In this document: in pieces, positions 1-12,454 of the stretch | How the letters are laid out: each line of letters opens with the position of its first letter | Position numbering within the stretch: the stretch's first letter is position 1 | Source of the DNA: Albifimbria verrucaria | Taxonomy: Eukaryota > Ascomycota > Sordariomycetes > Hypocreales > Stachybotryaceae | Reading direction: 5' to 3' | DNA length: 64,000 bases | Assembly: GCA_020081605.1 (NCBI GenBank) | Contig: JAHREC010000013.1 | Span: 4,898,001-4,962,000 of the forward strand | The notes under the pieces: generated by a model | The model's input: the letters and a program-made list of their open reading frames with translations, nothing else | Database searches by the model: none | What the model was told of the DNA's origin: nothing | Translations under genes and position numbers: made by a program

Positions 1-2016
1 ATGCAATAGTCGTCATGCCTGGCTTTTTGGGATAGGTAGTTGCCAACAGCATGCTCATGCACAGACATGGCGAGTTTTCATCTGCCGTGTCGTTTATTAC
101 GAAACCGTAGGTTTCACAGACAATGAATGTCGTCAAGTCTGGCAACCTCTTGCTGACCAGCTCAATCTACATTCATATGTAGAGGCAGCCAATAGGAGCA
201 TGTCAGCCGCAGCATCCTTCGCACGGCTGGCGCGGATATCAAGAAAACGTAAGCCACACGATAGGTAGGCGGGCTGGCAACGACCACCCACGCACGTATC
301 CATAGTGCTGGAGCCCATAGCAAACCTCCTCCTGCATGGCTTAAACAACCCACCCACAAAGGCATGCGGGATGAAATCGACCAATTAAGAGCGAGGAGTG
401 AGCAGAATGATCTACTGGCACCCTGATAGGCAGTGGCTGGGAGAGACAGCCAACTGCATAGATGATGTCCTGGCGTGGGGGACTGAGAAGGCCAATTTAT
501 TTCTCAAGAGGTGCATGGCGCCAACCCGACGTTGTTTGGTTGAAGCCGACAGCCATGATGCTGGTCAGGCAGCTCAGGGCTCAGCGTAGGGTGATAGCAA
601 CCCTCTACAAGTTCACGATCCACTGATTGGCTATTGCGCATGCAGCATACAGCTTCTTGCAGCGTGTCTAGGACATCAATGCATCCCCTCGTTGGGACCA
701 GTATCTAAACATATCCCAGTGTTCGGGTGCCCTTACGTGTGAGGCTTTTCACAGTCTCCATAACATGCCGATCCCAAAGCGTGGTGATCTATAAGACCGA
801 AAGCAGCCGTGTGGTACTCTGGAACCTGGCTGTCCGTGCCGCTTACAACGCGCCCTTGAAGTCTCACATTAAGCAATATGGTGGGCGCGAGTACCGAAGA
901 AAGGCCACTGGTACGCCCGCTGGAGGAGCTGGCCTTCTCAAGCTTTCTATCGGCTGAGACACAGATGTCTAGGGGCTCACAATGGCCATGACGGGTTTAG
1001 CATTCCCTTATCGGGAGATGCATCATCGTGGAGCGACTTGCATTTGCCAGGTTTGTTCAAGGGGATACACATGAGTAATCCGCTCGATTACGCCATGAAT
1101 TGCGGCCATGTTCTCTTTGTTATTTTACGCGTAATACGTGATGTGTCTGCTTTGCTGGACAAAAGTACGACAATGAACGTCTCATGAATGCCACAGGAGA
1201 TTGTGAAGGCGAGCACAAACCAAGACAAAACAACCCCGGCTTACACACTGGGTGTGGGCTACGAACTACGCCGTACAGAGTGCTTGCTTCTTCTTTACAG
1301 TACCTCACCCCTGGCTGGCCTCTTCTGCAGAGTCCCATGGTCCTATCTGCGGAGTGCAGATAGACCCCCACGCAAGATTGCGAATGGCGTGGGTTGTGCT
1401 CCATAGCTGGGTGGTAAATTGCAGCATTGCGACGCTGCACTTCGCAAGGTATCTGAATGCTAATTCCTCCTCTCACCCAAGGGTCCATTGATAGGACGAC
1501 TTGGCGCTGGCAATCTCGACAATGGTATTTTGGCGCTTGTGAGACGAATTGGGAATGCTCAGCGAAAGAGACACGATACTGCAGACACCAAGCTCGTACA
1601 CCAGACTAGGCTCAGCACTAGGACAGCCAGAACAGGCATCGTCTCTCGCCAATCTGGTCTGGGGCAGCTATAGCGCTCATACTGGCTATCAATGTCATGG
1701 CCTAGCTTCATCGCGAGGAGCCCGCATCGGGGGTAATTCATCCAATTATCGCAGCGTCCAGGGAGGAGCACCAGGGCTCTGTATGCAGGGGCTTCCAAGT
1801 CTGTCGAGCACGGACCAAGCGGGATGGTACAGCTGGCCCTTGGCTCTCCCTTAGAGCACCGGCACTATGTGCTGGGGATATGGCAGATCACCAGGATCCT
1901 TCAACGCTGAAAGCTGAGCAGTGACCACTGGGTAGTTCTCAGACAGGCCCTTGCCCTACCAGTGCTGCGCGCTATCCCATAGTAGGGAGTAGACAAATTT
2001 GGTCGTGGCCCCGGTT

Positions 2017-2068
2017 AGCAACCTGCCTGGAAATTCCAGTGGAGTTGTTTACTGAAGGCCGTGGAGCT
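2017..2068 (+). repeat. Left copy of 52-bp inverted repeat pair
   Basis: This 52-bp segment matches the reverse complement of 5712-5763 at 50 of 52 positions. Both differences are C/T transitions, one of them in a CA context. Similarity continues about 12 bp further out (left copy from about 2006) with only transitions. No target-site duplication was identified. Confidence 0.8.
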
Positions 2069-3661
2069 CGGAGATGTGTCGTATGGTAGCTGCACCGGCG
2101 AGGCCGGTGTCAAGTTGAAAGGTGGTCCGGGCTGCGAACGGTAGTCCAGTGCGGCTGGCTGATAAGTGCTTCATAGGGCCAGTGTACGTGACAGAGTCTA
2201 GAACGAGATGAGGCGCTTCGCCGTCCACATGAAGAGAACAGGCCTGTTGGTGAAAATTTTTCTGCCTCACATTGCATCCTTAGTCTGCCACTCATGTGTT
2301 TGGGCCAGGACCGATGTCGAGCCCATCAAGGCTCGCTGAGGGCTCGGTGGGAGACCCCGGACGGGCTCTCGAGATTACGCTTACAGACGACAACGAATAG
2401 CAGGCCTGAGCCCGTTCCCACGGCCACATCAAGATCACTGTCATGCGGGGCCGTGGCGCTTGTTACTCTATGGTTGATGCTCATCTCAATCAGGCTGACA
2501 GCGTTCGTTGGTAAGCTAAGCCGTCCCAAATTTGGACAACAGAGGCCTCACCTAGGTGTGACTCCCTCCTTGGATGACAGTACCAAAATCCACCTGCTCA
2601 GAATCGTGACCAAGCTCGTGACATGTCCCTGCAGTTGGTCTGTCTCTTCAGCCAGGGATCCCAGTCAGCACCATGCCTCAGGTGGCAACAGCCATTTGCT
2701 GATTCACAAGCCATTGCAGCTATCGAGCTGCCGAGATCCTACCCTGGTAAAGGCTACCGGGCCTCGCGGATTTTACGGAACAGCCTTTGCCGGATTTGTT
2801 TACGTGGTGAAGCACAGGGCCTTTTTCTCCGTCTTCATAGGAGTTGGTGGCGTCGTTGCTGACAAGAAGATGATGGAATGCAGGCAGGAAGAGAAGGAAA
2901 GAAAGAAAAAAAGCAACTCTGATCGATCTCATCGGACCAGGTTGCTTTGATGGTGGTCAAGACTATAGCCTCTAGCACGGCAGTACTATGTAGAGACATC
3001 GGCATGTGGAGGACGCCCTTTAGCCCCTGTCAGTTGACCATGCTAAGGAGATATCTGCCAGGGCCAATTTGCGCAATGACGATGCTACAATTTGCTTTTG
3101 TTTTCATCGACAGCAGGGGGTAAGGAGGCGGCGCAAGGACTCAAGTCCGATCGTCTTGTTGGGGTATGTACCTTGCATCGGCGGTTAAGAGACCGTTCGC
3201 CAGGCCCGCACGACAGCATGATGGGATGGGGTGTCCGTGCAGGTCAGGAGGCAGAAGCAAACAAGACGTTGGACGATGGATGACCAGTCAGAAAATTTTC
3301 CTGCGTCTTGACCACCTTGCGAATACGGCGTAGTGCCTGGCCATGGAGATTTGTTCGCTTCCCGTGCACACGGAACCAAAGGCCAGTGCTCTGGACGAGC
3401 GAGAAAAAGGGTGTGTGGACGAGAGGATGGGATTGTTCGCCTGATGGGAGGAGAAGGGAACGGCTTGACAGCTACGTTACTGTGCGCACAGTCTTGCGCG
3501 TCCGAGGCAGTCACAAGGCGTCCATCAGATGAGACAGTTCTGTTCTAGTTGGCGAGTCACGCAAAACGTGGGTTCTCCACAAAGCACCGAGCAACGTGCA
3601 TGCAGAGAGCATCTCGTTGCGGAGAAAGCACAGGAAAAGCAAACCTGGAGTTGATGACACA

Positions 3662-3680
3662 TAGGTAGGTAGGTAGGTAG
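3662..3680 (+). repeat. TAGG microsatellite
   Basis: About five tandem copies of a TAGG/GTAG tetramer. No associated gene. Confidence 0.9.
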
Positions 3681-5711
3681 CTTAGCCTGGTGCTCGGTTC
3701 TCCATTCGACCCCTGGAGGAAAAACGAGTGAAGCGCTCCGTGGAGGAGGAGGATTTTTAATGATATATCATCACAACACAACATGGCACAACGCAGGCCA
3801 GGATTGGTTATACAGCCAATACCTTGCAATGGAAGTTCAAGTTTCCGGTCTTAGTATGTCGGCAACCTTGAAAACGTCTGTGCTCAAGCTGCCGGTCTGT
3901 CCTTGACGAACGGTGGTGGTGGCCATGTCAAAGTTGCTTGCAACCTGAACAGGCCAGGGGTGTGAAGCTGCTGCTGCTGCTACTGCACAATTTTTTTTTT
4001 TCCTTGACCGGCCACAAATAGTAGTCTTTCAGGAGCAGCAGGCTAATCCGGGGTCATAAGGCGCAAGGGCACGGTCTTTTCTCCGCTATTCGCCTTGGCA
4101 CAGAGAATCCCTGTCACGGTCGTCTTGGCTTGGCTTGTCTTGCATGTCTATCGACACCCTTGCCGCAGCTGCACACGCCTCTGTCCGGTCGACCTACCTA
4201 CTGTAAGCTTGCGCGTATGAGGGGCCCTGGATGGTTGGTTTGTTGGTTCTCATGATGGAAGGCGAATCAGTCAACGCAACCCCAGCGTCGCAACACGGCC
4301 GCCTCACATCAACGAGGACCTTGTCGCATGATCGGGGGCGAAGAGGGGATCAACAAGGAGGAAAAAGGCCGATTTGCCCCGGCAGATAACTTTGGAGTGC
4401 ACAACTCGGAGGAATTTTTTAAAACTGGCTGGTGCATGACCCTGTCGGAGGGTCTCCAGCTTGGCTCGGAGGGCTGCGTCTGCGTCTGCGTCTACACAAT
4501 ACGGGATGGGATATACACGGTTGTGCAGCCGTCGTATTGGCCTTGTGTGGCCTTGCCTTTTGGCCTCCAGTGCTGTGCTGTACCTTGTCACTAGGGCAGT
4601 GCAGCCGCTGTGGATCAGTCGATCGCCTAGTTCGTAAGAATTCCACCCATGCTCGCAGTTTTCCTGGTGGATTTTTTTACCCCTTCCTCGTCCCCATTCT
4701 TACCACGTTTTAGCCCAGGTGATGCCATCGTGAAGAGCCAAGGTGGGCCCGGAGCTGCTTCAGGTCACGCTACGCTGCTCTCAGCCTCTGTCACCTGTAA
4801 CCAAACAGGTGTAGTACGTTTAAATAGCAATTGATGCCAGAAACGACGACATGCATGGCCATCTCCGTAAGTAAAACCGGTGGCGCTGACTGTTAATAAT
4901 GCTGTCATCTTGCCGCTGGCCACGAAGCACTGGCCAACGAGGCAGGCTGCACATCAAACAGATGAAGCTGCCGCCAGCGAATGGCAGGGCGCGGAGGCGA
5001 GACGCTCGAAGCGTGGTAGCGCGGCCTCAGGGAACCGCCTGCGACGGCCGGTGCTTGCTGCAACGTACATACGATACGACGCTGCGGCTTTCGCCGCCAG
5101 CGAGTCCCCTTACGTGCCGCGCGTGGTATGGCTAATGAGCACTCTTGGATTAATCCTTTTTCCCGGCTCCTGTTGCCATTCCTGGTTGTATTGTCACTGT
5201 TGGTTGCTCGCCATCTCGCTTCTTCGCCCTTGAGGTTAGTTCATGCGAGATGTGGTTCCCTCGATGCGCTCAGCTGCAGGCAGGGCGGATAGCTGCTTTC
5301 GGGCGACGGAGAAGATTGATCAAGGAAAGCAGCCTTCTTTCCGAGACGGGCAACTAGTGAATCCAGAGCCAAAGCCAGCAGCAGATGGCTGATTGAAACC
5401 CCCTCCCGCAGCAGCATGCTCTGTTAATGGTGCAGTCTGTTTGGCTGCTCGGACCTTGTAACATGAAGCGATTCAGAAAGTACTTTGAGCTATCAACTTC
5501 CTTCTCCCTGCTTGTTTTGCCTGCATGTGTCGCCCAGGACAGTAATACCTTGCTTGCAGCCGACAGCCGGGCAGCATCACAGCGTCTCTCCCATGCAACC
5601 GCCCCCGCATTGCGATGCATTGGGAGGAAGACCAGTCAATTGGATATCTGACTGCGTTATTGAAGGCATTCTGCCACGGGCGGAAATGCCCAAACCTGCT
5701 GCAGGCCTCGC

Positions 5712-5763
5712 AGCTCCACGGCCTTCAGTAAACAACTCCACTAGAATTTCCAGACAGGTTGCT
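5712..5763 (-). repeat. Right copy of 52-bp inverted repeat pair
   Basis: Reverse-complement partner of 2017-2068, about 3.6 kb away. The pair could be terminal inverted repeats of a decayed element, or two fragments of one dispersed repeat. The intervening sequence has no transposase-like frame that I can recognise. Confidence 0.8.
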
Positions 5764-5865
5764 GATTAGGGCTCTGCGCAGTTGAAAGGAAAGAGCTGTG
5801 ATTACCATCAAGGTGTTCGCGCATTAAACTTTATGTCTTTGCTCTTCCTTTCTCTCCTCTTATAT

Positions 5866-5892
5866 TTTCTTTCTTTTCTTTCTTTTCTTTCT
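5866..5892 (+). repeat. Pyrimidine (TTTCT-like) tract
   Basis: A run of T and C only, built from TTTCT/TTTTC units. It lies about 260 bp upstream of the start codon at 6155. Such CT tracts are common in fungal core promoters and leaders, so it may mark the promoter of that gene. Confidence 0.6.
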
Positions 5893-5970
5893 CCAAAGCT
5901 CAGTTACTTACGCCAGAAAATCATCAAGCCGCATCTTTCCCAATAACTTTCATCAAGCATCACCACCAGC

Positions 5971-6136
5971 TCGCGTCCAGATTATCACGTCTTATCCAGA
6001 CTACGACTACATCGCGTCCAGACTACGATTACATCGCATTTAGACTACGATTACATCGCGTCCAGACTACGACTATATCACGTCCAGACTACAACTACAT
6101 GGCGTCCAGACTACCATATCGCATCCAGACATTACC
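5971..6136 (+). repeat. Degenerate 22-bp tandem repeat upstream of 6155 gene
   Basis: About seven imperfect units of roughly 22 bp, each built around the core GTCCAGACTACGATTACAT. Units differ by a few substitutions and the outer ones are shorter. The array ends 18 bp before the start codon at 6155, so it probably forms much of the 5' leader or core promoter of that gene. Confidence 0.85.
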
Positions 6137-6154
6137 TCGAACCCTCTCGGAAAC

Positions 6155-6746
6155 ATGAGTCAAATGTCTGGTCTGATATACCATGTCACTGCCGAGGATT
6201 TCCAGAAAGATCGTGCCGCATTCTTAGAAAAGCTCGAAGAAGCAATGACTCAACATATTTCAGCTATGGACCAAAGAATTGAAAAAGGCTTGAATCATTC
6301 GAGAAAGAGATGCGGAATGGATTCAAGGAGCTCAAATCTGAGCTCAGGTCTGAACTCAAATCTGAGATACGAAACTTGCGTTTTCAGTTATCAAATGAGT
6401 ACGTTTTCTTTCATCATTCATCTTACTTCTTATTTGTTTAACACAGCGTCTAGGAAGCATAATTCACGAGTCCGAAAAATGAATGCTGCCTCAATTTTGC
6501 TGGATCCATTAAGTACCTTGCAGCCACTTGTCAGTCTCAATGGACAACAAACCCCGATATTCCCTAAAACACTGCGGGAGATTGCGTTCTTAGATGGTAT
6601 GTTTTACTTCACCAAGTTTACATAAGTATATGGCTAATTAGTTTACAGCTGATTCTTGCCGCAACATTCTTGAGTGTCTGGAATTAGATGGAGGTGGAGA
6701 GTTGGCTACCCTTCGCGAGTTCGTACGTCGTGCTATGGTGGAATGA
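6155..6746 (+). CDS. Small coiled-coil protein of unknown function
   Basis: I propose exons 6155-6398, 6454-6596 and 6649-6746, about 161 residues. The N-terminal half contains a charged helix (EKEMRNGFKELKSELRSELK) typical of a coiled coil. The second half resembles a C-terminal region seen in many unnamed Pezizomycotina proteins, with a short proline-containing segment then a helix ending in FVRRAMVE. The uncorrected frame stays open from 6155 to 6625, but the coiled-coil frame is only reached if one G is missing from the GG at about 6286. With that base, the acceptor TAG at 6451-6453 keeps all exon phases consistent (486 nt). Family membership is inferred from general resemblance only. The function is unknown. 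Confidence 0.6.
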
Positions 6747-9700
6747 TTAAGTGGATATGTTATCTAGGTATTCATGCTAGGATGAATACGAAAGAACAGG
6801 GTCGATCAGCTAGTGTGTCTCGAACTGCTTACTGGATGCTGCTTGTTGATCCTCCTCTCGACCAAGAGGGATGTGTTGAAACGGACGTTGGCAACATGCT
6901 GCCTTGTCACGTTATTTGACTCTAATGCACGCTAGCTTACGCCATTCCTTTCGGGTATGAGCGCTCCTCTGCTTACCCGAGGCCTACGGTACGTCCTTCA
7001 GTCCTACTATATGGAGTGCTCCGTACGGGTCTCATTAATCAATCTCTCGTCGGGTGGAGTGGACTGAGCTTGGCGACGATTCCCCCAGGTTTCCAATCCC
7101 TCCCCATCAAACGAACTGTATCGTGTCATGTCGTCTCCTACGGCGTCATATGCAAGGTCCCAGCCCCTACCTCACCAACTGACGCTGCTGCCGTCACACC
7201 AGCTAGCTCGAGTGTGTGCCATTCCACGACGCTCGGCAACTAGCATGAACCCCTCGTTCATCCTTCCACTGTCAAGGGCTCCTCAGCCCTCCCTCGTTCA
7301 CTAGTCGCCTGCAATCACCTGCACCTCCAATGCTAGGACCAACACATGATCCCTTTGTCTTACCCACCATTACCTCGTTGGGAAGTGTGACGGACCCGCA
7401 GTCTCGTCTCGGTAACCAATCACCCATCTATCGGAATCCCTTCGACTTGCTTTTGCTGCAGAGCCCCTGGCATGAACTGACTTCACTGTCTGGCACCTTG
7501 TCTCCAGCCCAGCCCGTTGCCCAGGATATCGATGACGATGCCCGCCAGCTGCGCCCTTGCTGTGGGCTGCCCTGCACCCCTCTTGTTTCTCACCCAAGAT
7601 CAAGGATTGTGCGACCCTCATCTGCCCTTCGACTGGAAATGGAGCTATGCAGATGGGCGATTGTTGCCATGTGCAGTGGCTGGCTACCCTGGCCTAAGTC
7701 GAGAGCGGTCTGGTGCGGCTCTGGGCGCTGGCTGACAACGCTGAGCTATCTCGGTTAACGTTCGTCTGGTCTGTGGAGAACGATGAGCGGCCAGCATTCC
7801 GCTCTTAAAACATAGCTCCCGGGCGTCGAAGCACTCCATAATGGGGCTTCAGCAGAGTCTGGCTTCATGGCCGCATTGCAGGTCATAGTGTCTTGACCAG
7901 CTATGGATACGCCTCTTCTGTACTGTGGTCATCTGGTCATTTCTCCAGACCCAAGCAAGCATTCTTGCAAGCAATGTCGGCAAAGCTTAACAATGCTCAA
8001 CCTTGCAATGTCCCTGGACGTGCCAAAGGTCGGTACCAGCCTTCGCTTGCTGGGGTCGATAACCCATCCATCAGCCAGCCAGCCAGGACTTCAGACATTG
8101 GCTTACAAGTCGCAATTTACCTCCAAACCTGACGAATGGTCATGCCAAGGATGAAGTTTGGCTCCATCAAAACACATGTATTGTAAGCTCGCGCGACATG
8201 GGTTCATCCACGGGAACGATGTGCAGACCCTGACACAATTTCCAAACATCCAACAACCAGCGTCATTGCTGTCTCGCTTTATTGAATCGACATGGTATGG
8301 ATATTAAAAGAGGCAAAGCTCAATATTTCCACGCCTTGTCAGACGATTTCGGAAAACAGTCAGCCAAACCCATGCTATGGGTACCATCCCATCGGGACTT
8401 CGTGATAGATCACTTGCGCCCGTGGTCGTTGCCGTCACCAACACCATTACACGCCTAGGATTAATTCCTTCCTCAACATGCCTCGGGTCTTACGGCACGC
8501 CCACCACGATGAGCTTCTGTGACGAGCCTGCGTTAGCGCTTCCCAGAGCTGCGGGATCACCTCGCTCGCGGTGGCGAGCGTTCCAATGATAGGCCAATTA
8601 TTGATGGAATAGGACCCCATCGTGAGACAGCGCCAACTGCAATACTGCGCGCCACTAATTAGAGCACCATGCTTGGCGGTTTTGAAGGATTCACAAAATG
8701 TGGAGGTGGCGTTGGCTCGTGCTATCTGTCCGACACAGCCTGATCAAACACTAGGAGGGATGGGAGGTCAAGCCCAAGCTGCGCGAGCCAGACAGGGTTG
8801 CGAACCAAAGTACAGTGTTTGGGAAGAGGCTGCAGTTGGCCTCAGCTGGCCCTCTTTGCTTCGGCGAGAGCGCAGATCACCTTTGCTCGGTGCATGAGCT
8901 GGGTCGTGTGGCTGTGGGTGTCTACAATCGAGACCCGGTGGCTCTAAGGGTCTTCACTACGGCTTGCCTAAAGGGGCTTTCAGCTGCACTTGGCTTGAAG
9001 CCATTGACGGACCCCGCCACGGAACTGACGATGGGAAGGGCAAGAAGACCTTTCAAAACGCCCCAGCCGCATTCTTGCCCATGCCTGTCACTGCAGATAG
9101 GCTAAGAAAGCACTGCAGAGGACGCTTGGTGCATCCTCTTGGCGAGTTTGGTATCACAAGCCAACACTCAGGGAAATATGCCCCTCCCTCGCCGGCCTTG
9201 CCGCCATGGGAAGGCCTGGATGTCAGCCTTCGATCTCCTCCTTTAAAAGGGCGCCTCAAGCTAGGAGGATTCAACAACTAGAAGGGGAGGGTGAATGCTT
9301 CGAAACAGAGGCATATACGTATAACGGTGGGGAGTTTTTGCCGCTCCCAACAACACGCCCTGCACCCAGGACACCACCAACTTGGTTGCTTACAACGTCT
9401 GGGAAGCTAGTCAAGTGGGTGAACTGAGAAAGGTGTTGTAAAAAAAGGGCAGCTAACATGGGCGTGTTTGTTTGCAGTTTGTTCCTGACTAATACGAGTC
9501 GCTGCATCAACCCTCGATGAACGACTTTTTCTTTTGCAGGAATGTCCTGTGTCAGGATTAGACCACGTTTGTCTCGCAGTTCCCTGTACGAATGCTCACT
9601 GGTTTGGAAGAGCATGATCCCCAGTCTCAGGATTTCTTGTCGCGCAGACAACGTGGGAAGGCGGGCAGGCAAGTAAGACTTTTTGCTTTGTCCGTGGGCT

Positions 9701-10699
9701 TATGATAGCATGATGCAGCCAGCGCCTCGAAAGTTCGAGGACTTGGGAGTCAAGTCGCCGATCCCAGGGCAAACTTTGCTCGCAAAAGCAACGGGATGAA
9801 GCAGATTTTTTTCCAAATACCGTCGGCCTGATCAGAAAATTCCCATACCTCAAAGGCCGGGATGCTCCATGTGGCTCACAAACAGACAGCCATGAAATGC
9901 TCAGCCAAGGCTCGCTTTGACATCGCCAGCCTGTTGGGGCGTTGTCCTGCGCCGAGTGGTATCATATGTCATATTCTAGAACGACCGAAGAAGACGAGCC
10001 ACTCGCGAACCCGGAATACTCGAGCGATTCTAGAATATGTCTCATGGCTGGCGATGGTGAGACGGTCTTGGGTGTATTGTTTGTGACGAAGAGACTGCCC
10101 TACTTCTTGACCGGTTTCGTTGAGTCAGCCACGTCTCTCGCGACGGCTTGGGATAGCTATGAAACAACGGAGCGTGTTCCTTTGCCGCGGGCAGTTGGGT
10201 CGGTTGCGGCTTGCTGTCACTGTAGAACTCGGCGATGTCTTACAGTAGTTGTTGGTGATGAGTAGGAGACGCGGGTGTCTCGTCAGCCAGGCTCTTGTTT
10301 GTAGGAACGTGTAGAAAATGATATGGCACTATCATGACACGGCAACTTGCGGCAGTCAGAAGGTCGTTGTATGATTGCGAATCATGTCATAGAGTGCTCA
10401 AGGGATGCAAAAGGTTGAGACGTAGGTTTTAGTGCGCGGAGGATAGTAGTGCTCGGTCGAGGCAAAGACTTGCCAAACTTGTGTCATCAAGTCTATGATG
10501 ATCTCCTTGTACGAAGTGAAGCTTTCGTCAGGTTGTAGTCATGCTTGACAAGAAACGGAACGATTATCAATTTGTGCATATGCCTAAAAATCGACAGATA
10601 TCTGGCTGAGTGTCTAGCTCTGACGCGGTACATTCATATTAAGTAACGGGATATTCTATGACTGTTTATTATTTTTTATCTTTGTAAGATTCTATAACT
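6747..10699. other. Intergenic, no supported gene
   Basis: Several overlapping frames of 70-140 codons occur on both strands, with no domain, splice pattern or codon bias. One 12-bp perfect inverted repeat (9970-9981 with 10028-10039) is visible. The 3' untranslated region of the reductase gene probably occupies the last few hundred bases. Confidence 0.6.
9970..10039. repeat. 12-bp perfect inverted repeat with 46-nt spacer
   Basis: CATATTCTAGAA at 9970-9981 is the exact reverse complement of 10028-10039. It could form a hairpin or a dyad binding site. No function can be assigned. Confidence 0.7.
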
Positions 10700-12286
10700 C
10701 TATTTCAGAGTAACCAACTCCTCTGCGCTCGTGGGGTGAATGGCAATGCAGCTATCGAAGTCGGCCTTGGTCGCTCCCATCTTGATGGCAACGCCGAAGC
10801 CCTGCAGCATCTCGCCGCTTCCAAGACCCAGAATGTGCAAACCAACAACCTTCTCCTCAGGACCAGCAACAATAAGCTTGTAGCTGGTGGGGCCCTTGTC
10901 CTCAGGCTCCATCATGGCATAGTACATGGCGGTGAAGCTGGTCTTGTAGACCTTGATGTTATCCTTGCCATACTTCTCGATAGCCTGGGGCTCAGTCAGG
11001 CCGATACTGCCGACCTCGGGGTGGGCGAAGACGACTGAAGGAACATTCTCGTAGCTGATCTTCTGGGCAGAGAACTTGGGGGCCGAAGAGGCGCTCGGCC
11101 AGACGACGACCAGCAGCAATGGCGACTGGGGTCAGCTCAACTTGGCCGGTAACATCGCCGAGGGCGTAGATGTTGTCGACGCTGCTGTTTTGGTACTCAT
11201 CAACGATGATGTGGCCCTTCTCGTTAAGCTTCACACCGGCCTCTTCCAGGCCAATGCCGCGGGTCTCGGGGTTCGGCCAATGGCCCAGATGAGGTGGTCA
11301 ACGTCGGAGATGGAGGTCTCGTTGCCAGAGTCGTCCTTGTAGGTAACGGTGAGCTTGCCGTTTGCATCCTTCTCGACCTTGGTGGTGATCGAACGCTTGT
11401 GCAGCTTGACACCCTGCCTCTCGTATTCCTTGGTGACGACCTCCTGGATCATGGGGTCGAAAGATCGGAGGAAGGTGTCGTGTCTGATGAGGAGGTGAGT
11501 CTCGGTACCGAGAGCATTGAACATGCCGGCGAACTCGACGGCAATGTAACCAGCGCCGACAATGGCAACCTTCTTGGGCTGCTTGTCGATGTCGAAGAAA
11601 CCGTCGCTGTTAATGCCGAGCTCGGCGCCAGGAATCTCGGGCAGGGCGCCGGGCTTGCCGCCAACGGCAACGAGGATCTTCTTGGCGTTGACAACGACCT
11701 TGGTACCGTCGTCCTGGGTAACCTCGACCTGGTTCTTGGACAGGAGACGACCCCAACCGTGGAGGTACTCGACCTTGTCGTTGTTCAGGTTGCGCTCGTA
11801 GATGCCGTTGAGACGCTTGATGTAGGCGTCACGCTTATTCTTGAAGGTGGTCCAGTCGAAGGGAGCAGTGTGCTCGACGGAGAAACCGTAGGCTTTCGAA
11901 TCATGGATAGCTTCGGCAAGCATGGCGGCGTTGAAGGTGACCTTCTTGGGCACGCATCTGGCGGGGAGGAGTCTCGGTCAGCATTGGTCCATGGACGGAG
12001 AGGATAGACGGGGAGCAACATACCCAACATTGACACAGGTTCCTCCCAGGCGCTTGTTCTCGACAATCATGGCCTTGGCGCCGAACTTGGAGCTGGCCAT
12101 GCGGGCAGAGCCCAGGCCGCCGCTGCCGCCGCCGAGGACGAGGTAGTCGGTCTCCTTGGTGACGGGAGCCATGTTGTAGAAGGGTGCTGCAGCAGAAAAG
12201 TGACGGGATAGCGAGGCTATTCGGAGAGAGGCGACTCTAGGTGCGAAGGAGGGTGCACGCGCGACGAAGGCGGATAACGGGTGCAT
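10700..12286 (-). CDS. GLR1: Glutathione reductase (NADPH)
   Basis: Reduces glutathione disulfide with NADPH, in the cytosol and probably mitochondria. Exons are 12286-12024 and 11957-10700, with a 66-nt intron. The first ATG (12286) gives 507 residues with a 38-residue Arg/Ser/Ala-rich presequence. The second (12172, Met39) gives the usual cytosolic length of 469. Visible motifs are the FAD-binding GGGSGG (about 52-57), the redox disulfide CVNVGC (Cys84/Cys89, whose codons flank the intron), the NADPH-binding [11 protein letters not shown] and the C-terminal HPTSAEE carrying the catalytic His-Glu pair. The frame is broken twice, at the G-runs 11268-11271 (one base short) and 11078-11082 (two bases short). 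With three bases counted, the length is exactly 508 codons and the sequence continues in family register. These look like sequencing errors rather than decay. Confidence 0.93.
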
Positions 12287-12390
12287 AGGGGTCGAGGAAA
12301 TAGGTCTAAGATGGAGATGTGTGGGAACCGGGCTACTATATAGTAGTAGCGATGGGGATCATGCACGAAGGAGGCCCGGCGGCGCGCAGG

Positions 12391-12454
12391 ACAGCGCAGG
12401 ACAGCACAGCACAGCGTAGCGTAGCGTAGCGTAGCACAGCACAGCACAGCACAG
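12391..12454 (+). repeat. ACAGC/GTAGC pentamer repeat
   Basis: A run of ACAGC, GCAGG and GTAGC pentamers about 105-170 bp upstream of the first start codon of glutathione reductase, in its promoter or leader. Confidence 0.75.

Larger units (their letters stand above)
1..5970. other. Gene-poor stretch, no supported gene
   Basis: No reading frame here shows a recognisable domain, sensible splice structure or codon bias. The longest frame (2294-2950, +) is low-complexity and overlapped by frames on both strands. What can be seen is a 52-bp sequence in two inverted copies (2017-2068 and 5712-5763), a short TAGG microsatellite and a pyrimidine tract close to the gene at 6155. It may be decayed repeat DNA, but I cannot name an element. 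Confidence 0.6.

Noticed and set aside
2294..2950. 218-codon open frame as a possible gene
   Set aside because: Low-complexity composition, overlapping frames on both strands, no domain, no plausible promoter or splice pattern.
11294..12007. 237-codon open frame on the + strand
   Set aside because: Antisense shadow of glutathione reductase. It crosses that gene's intron and has no domain.
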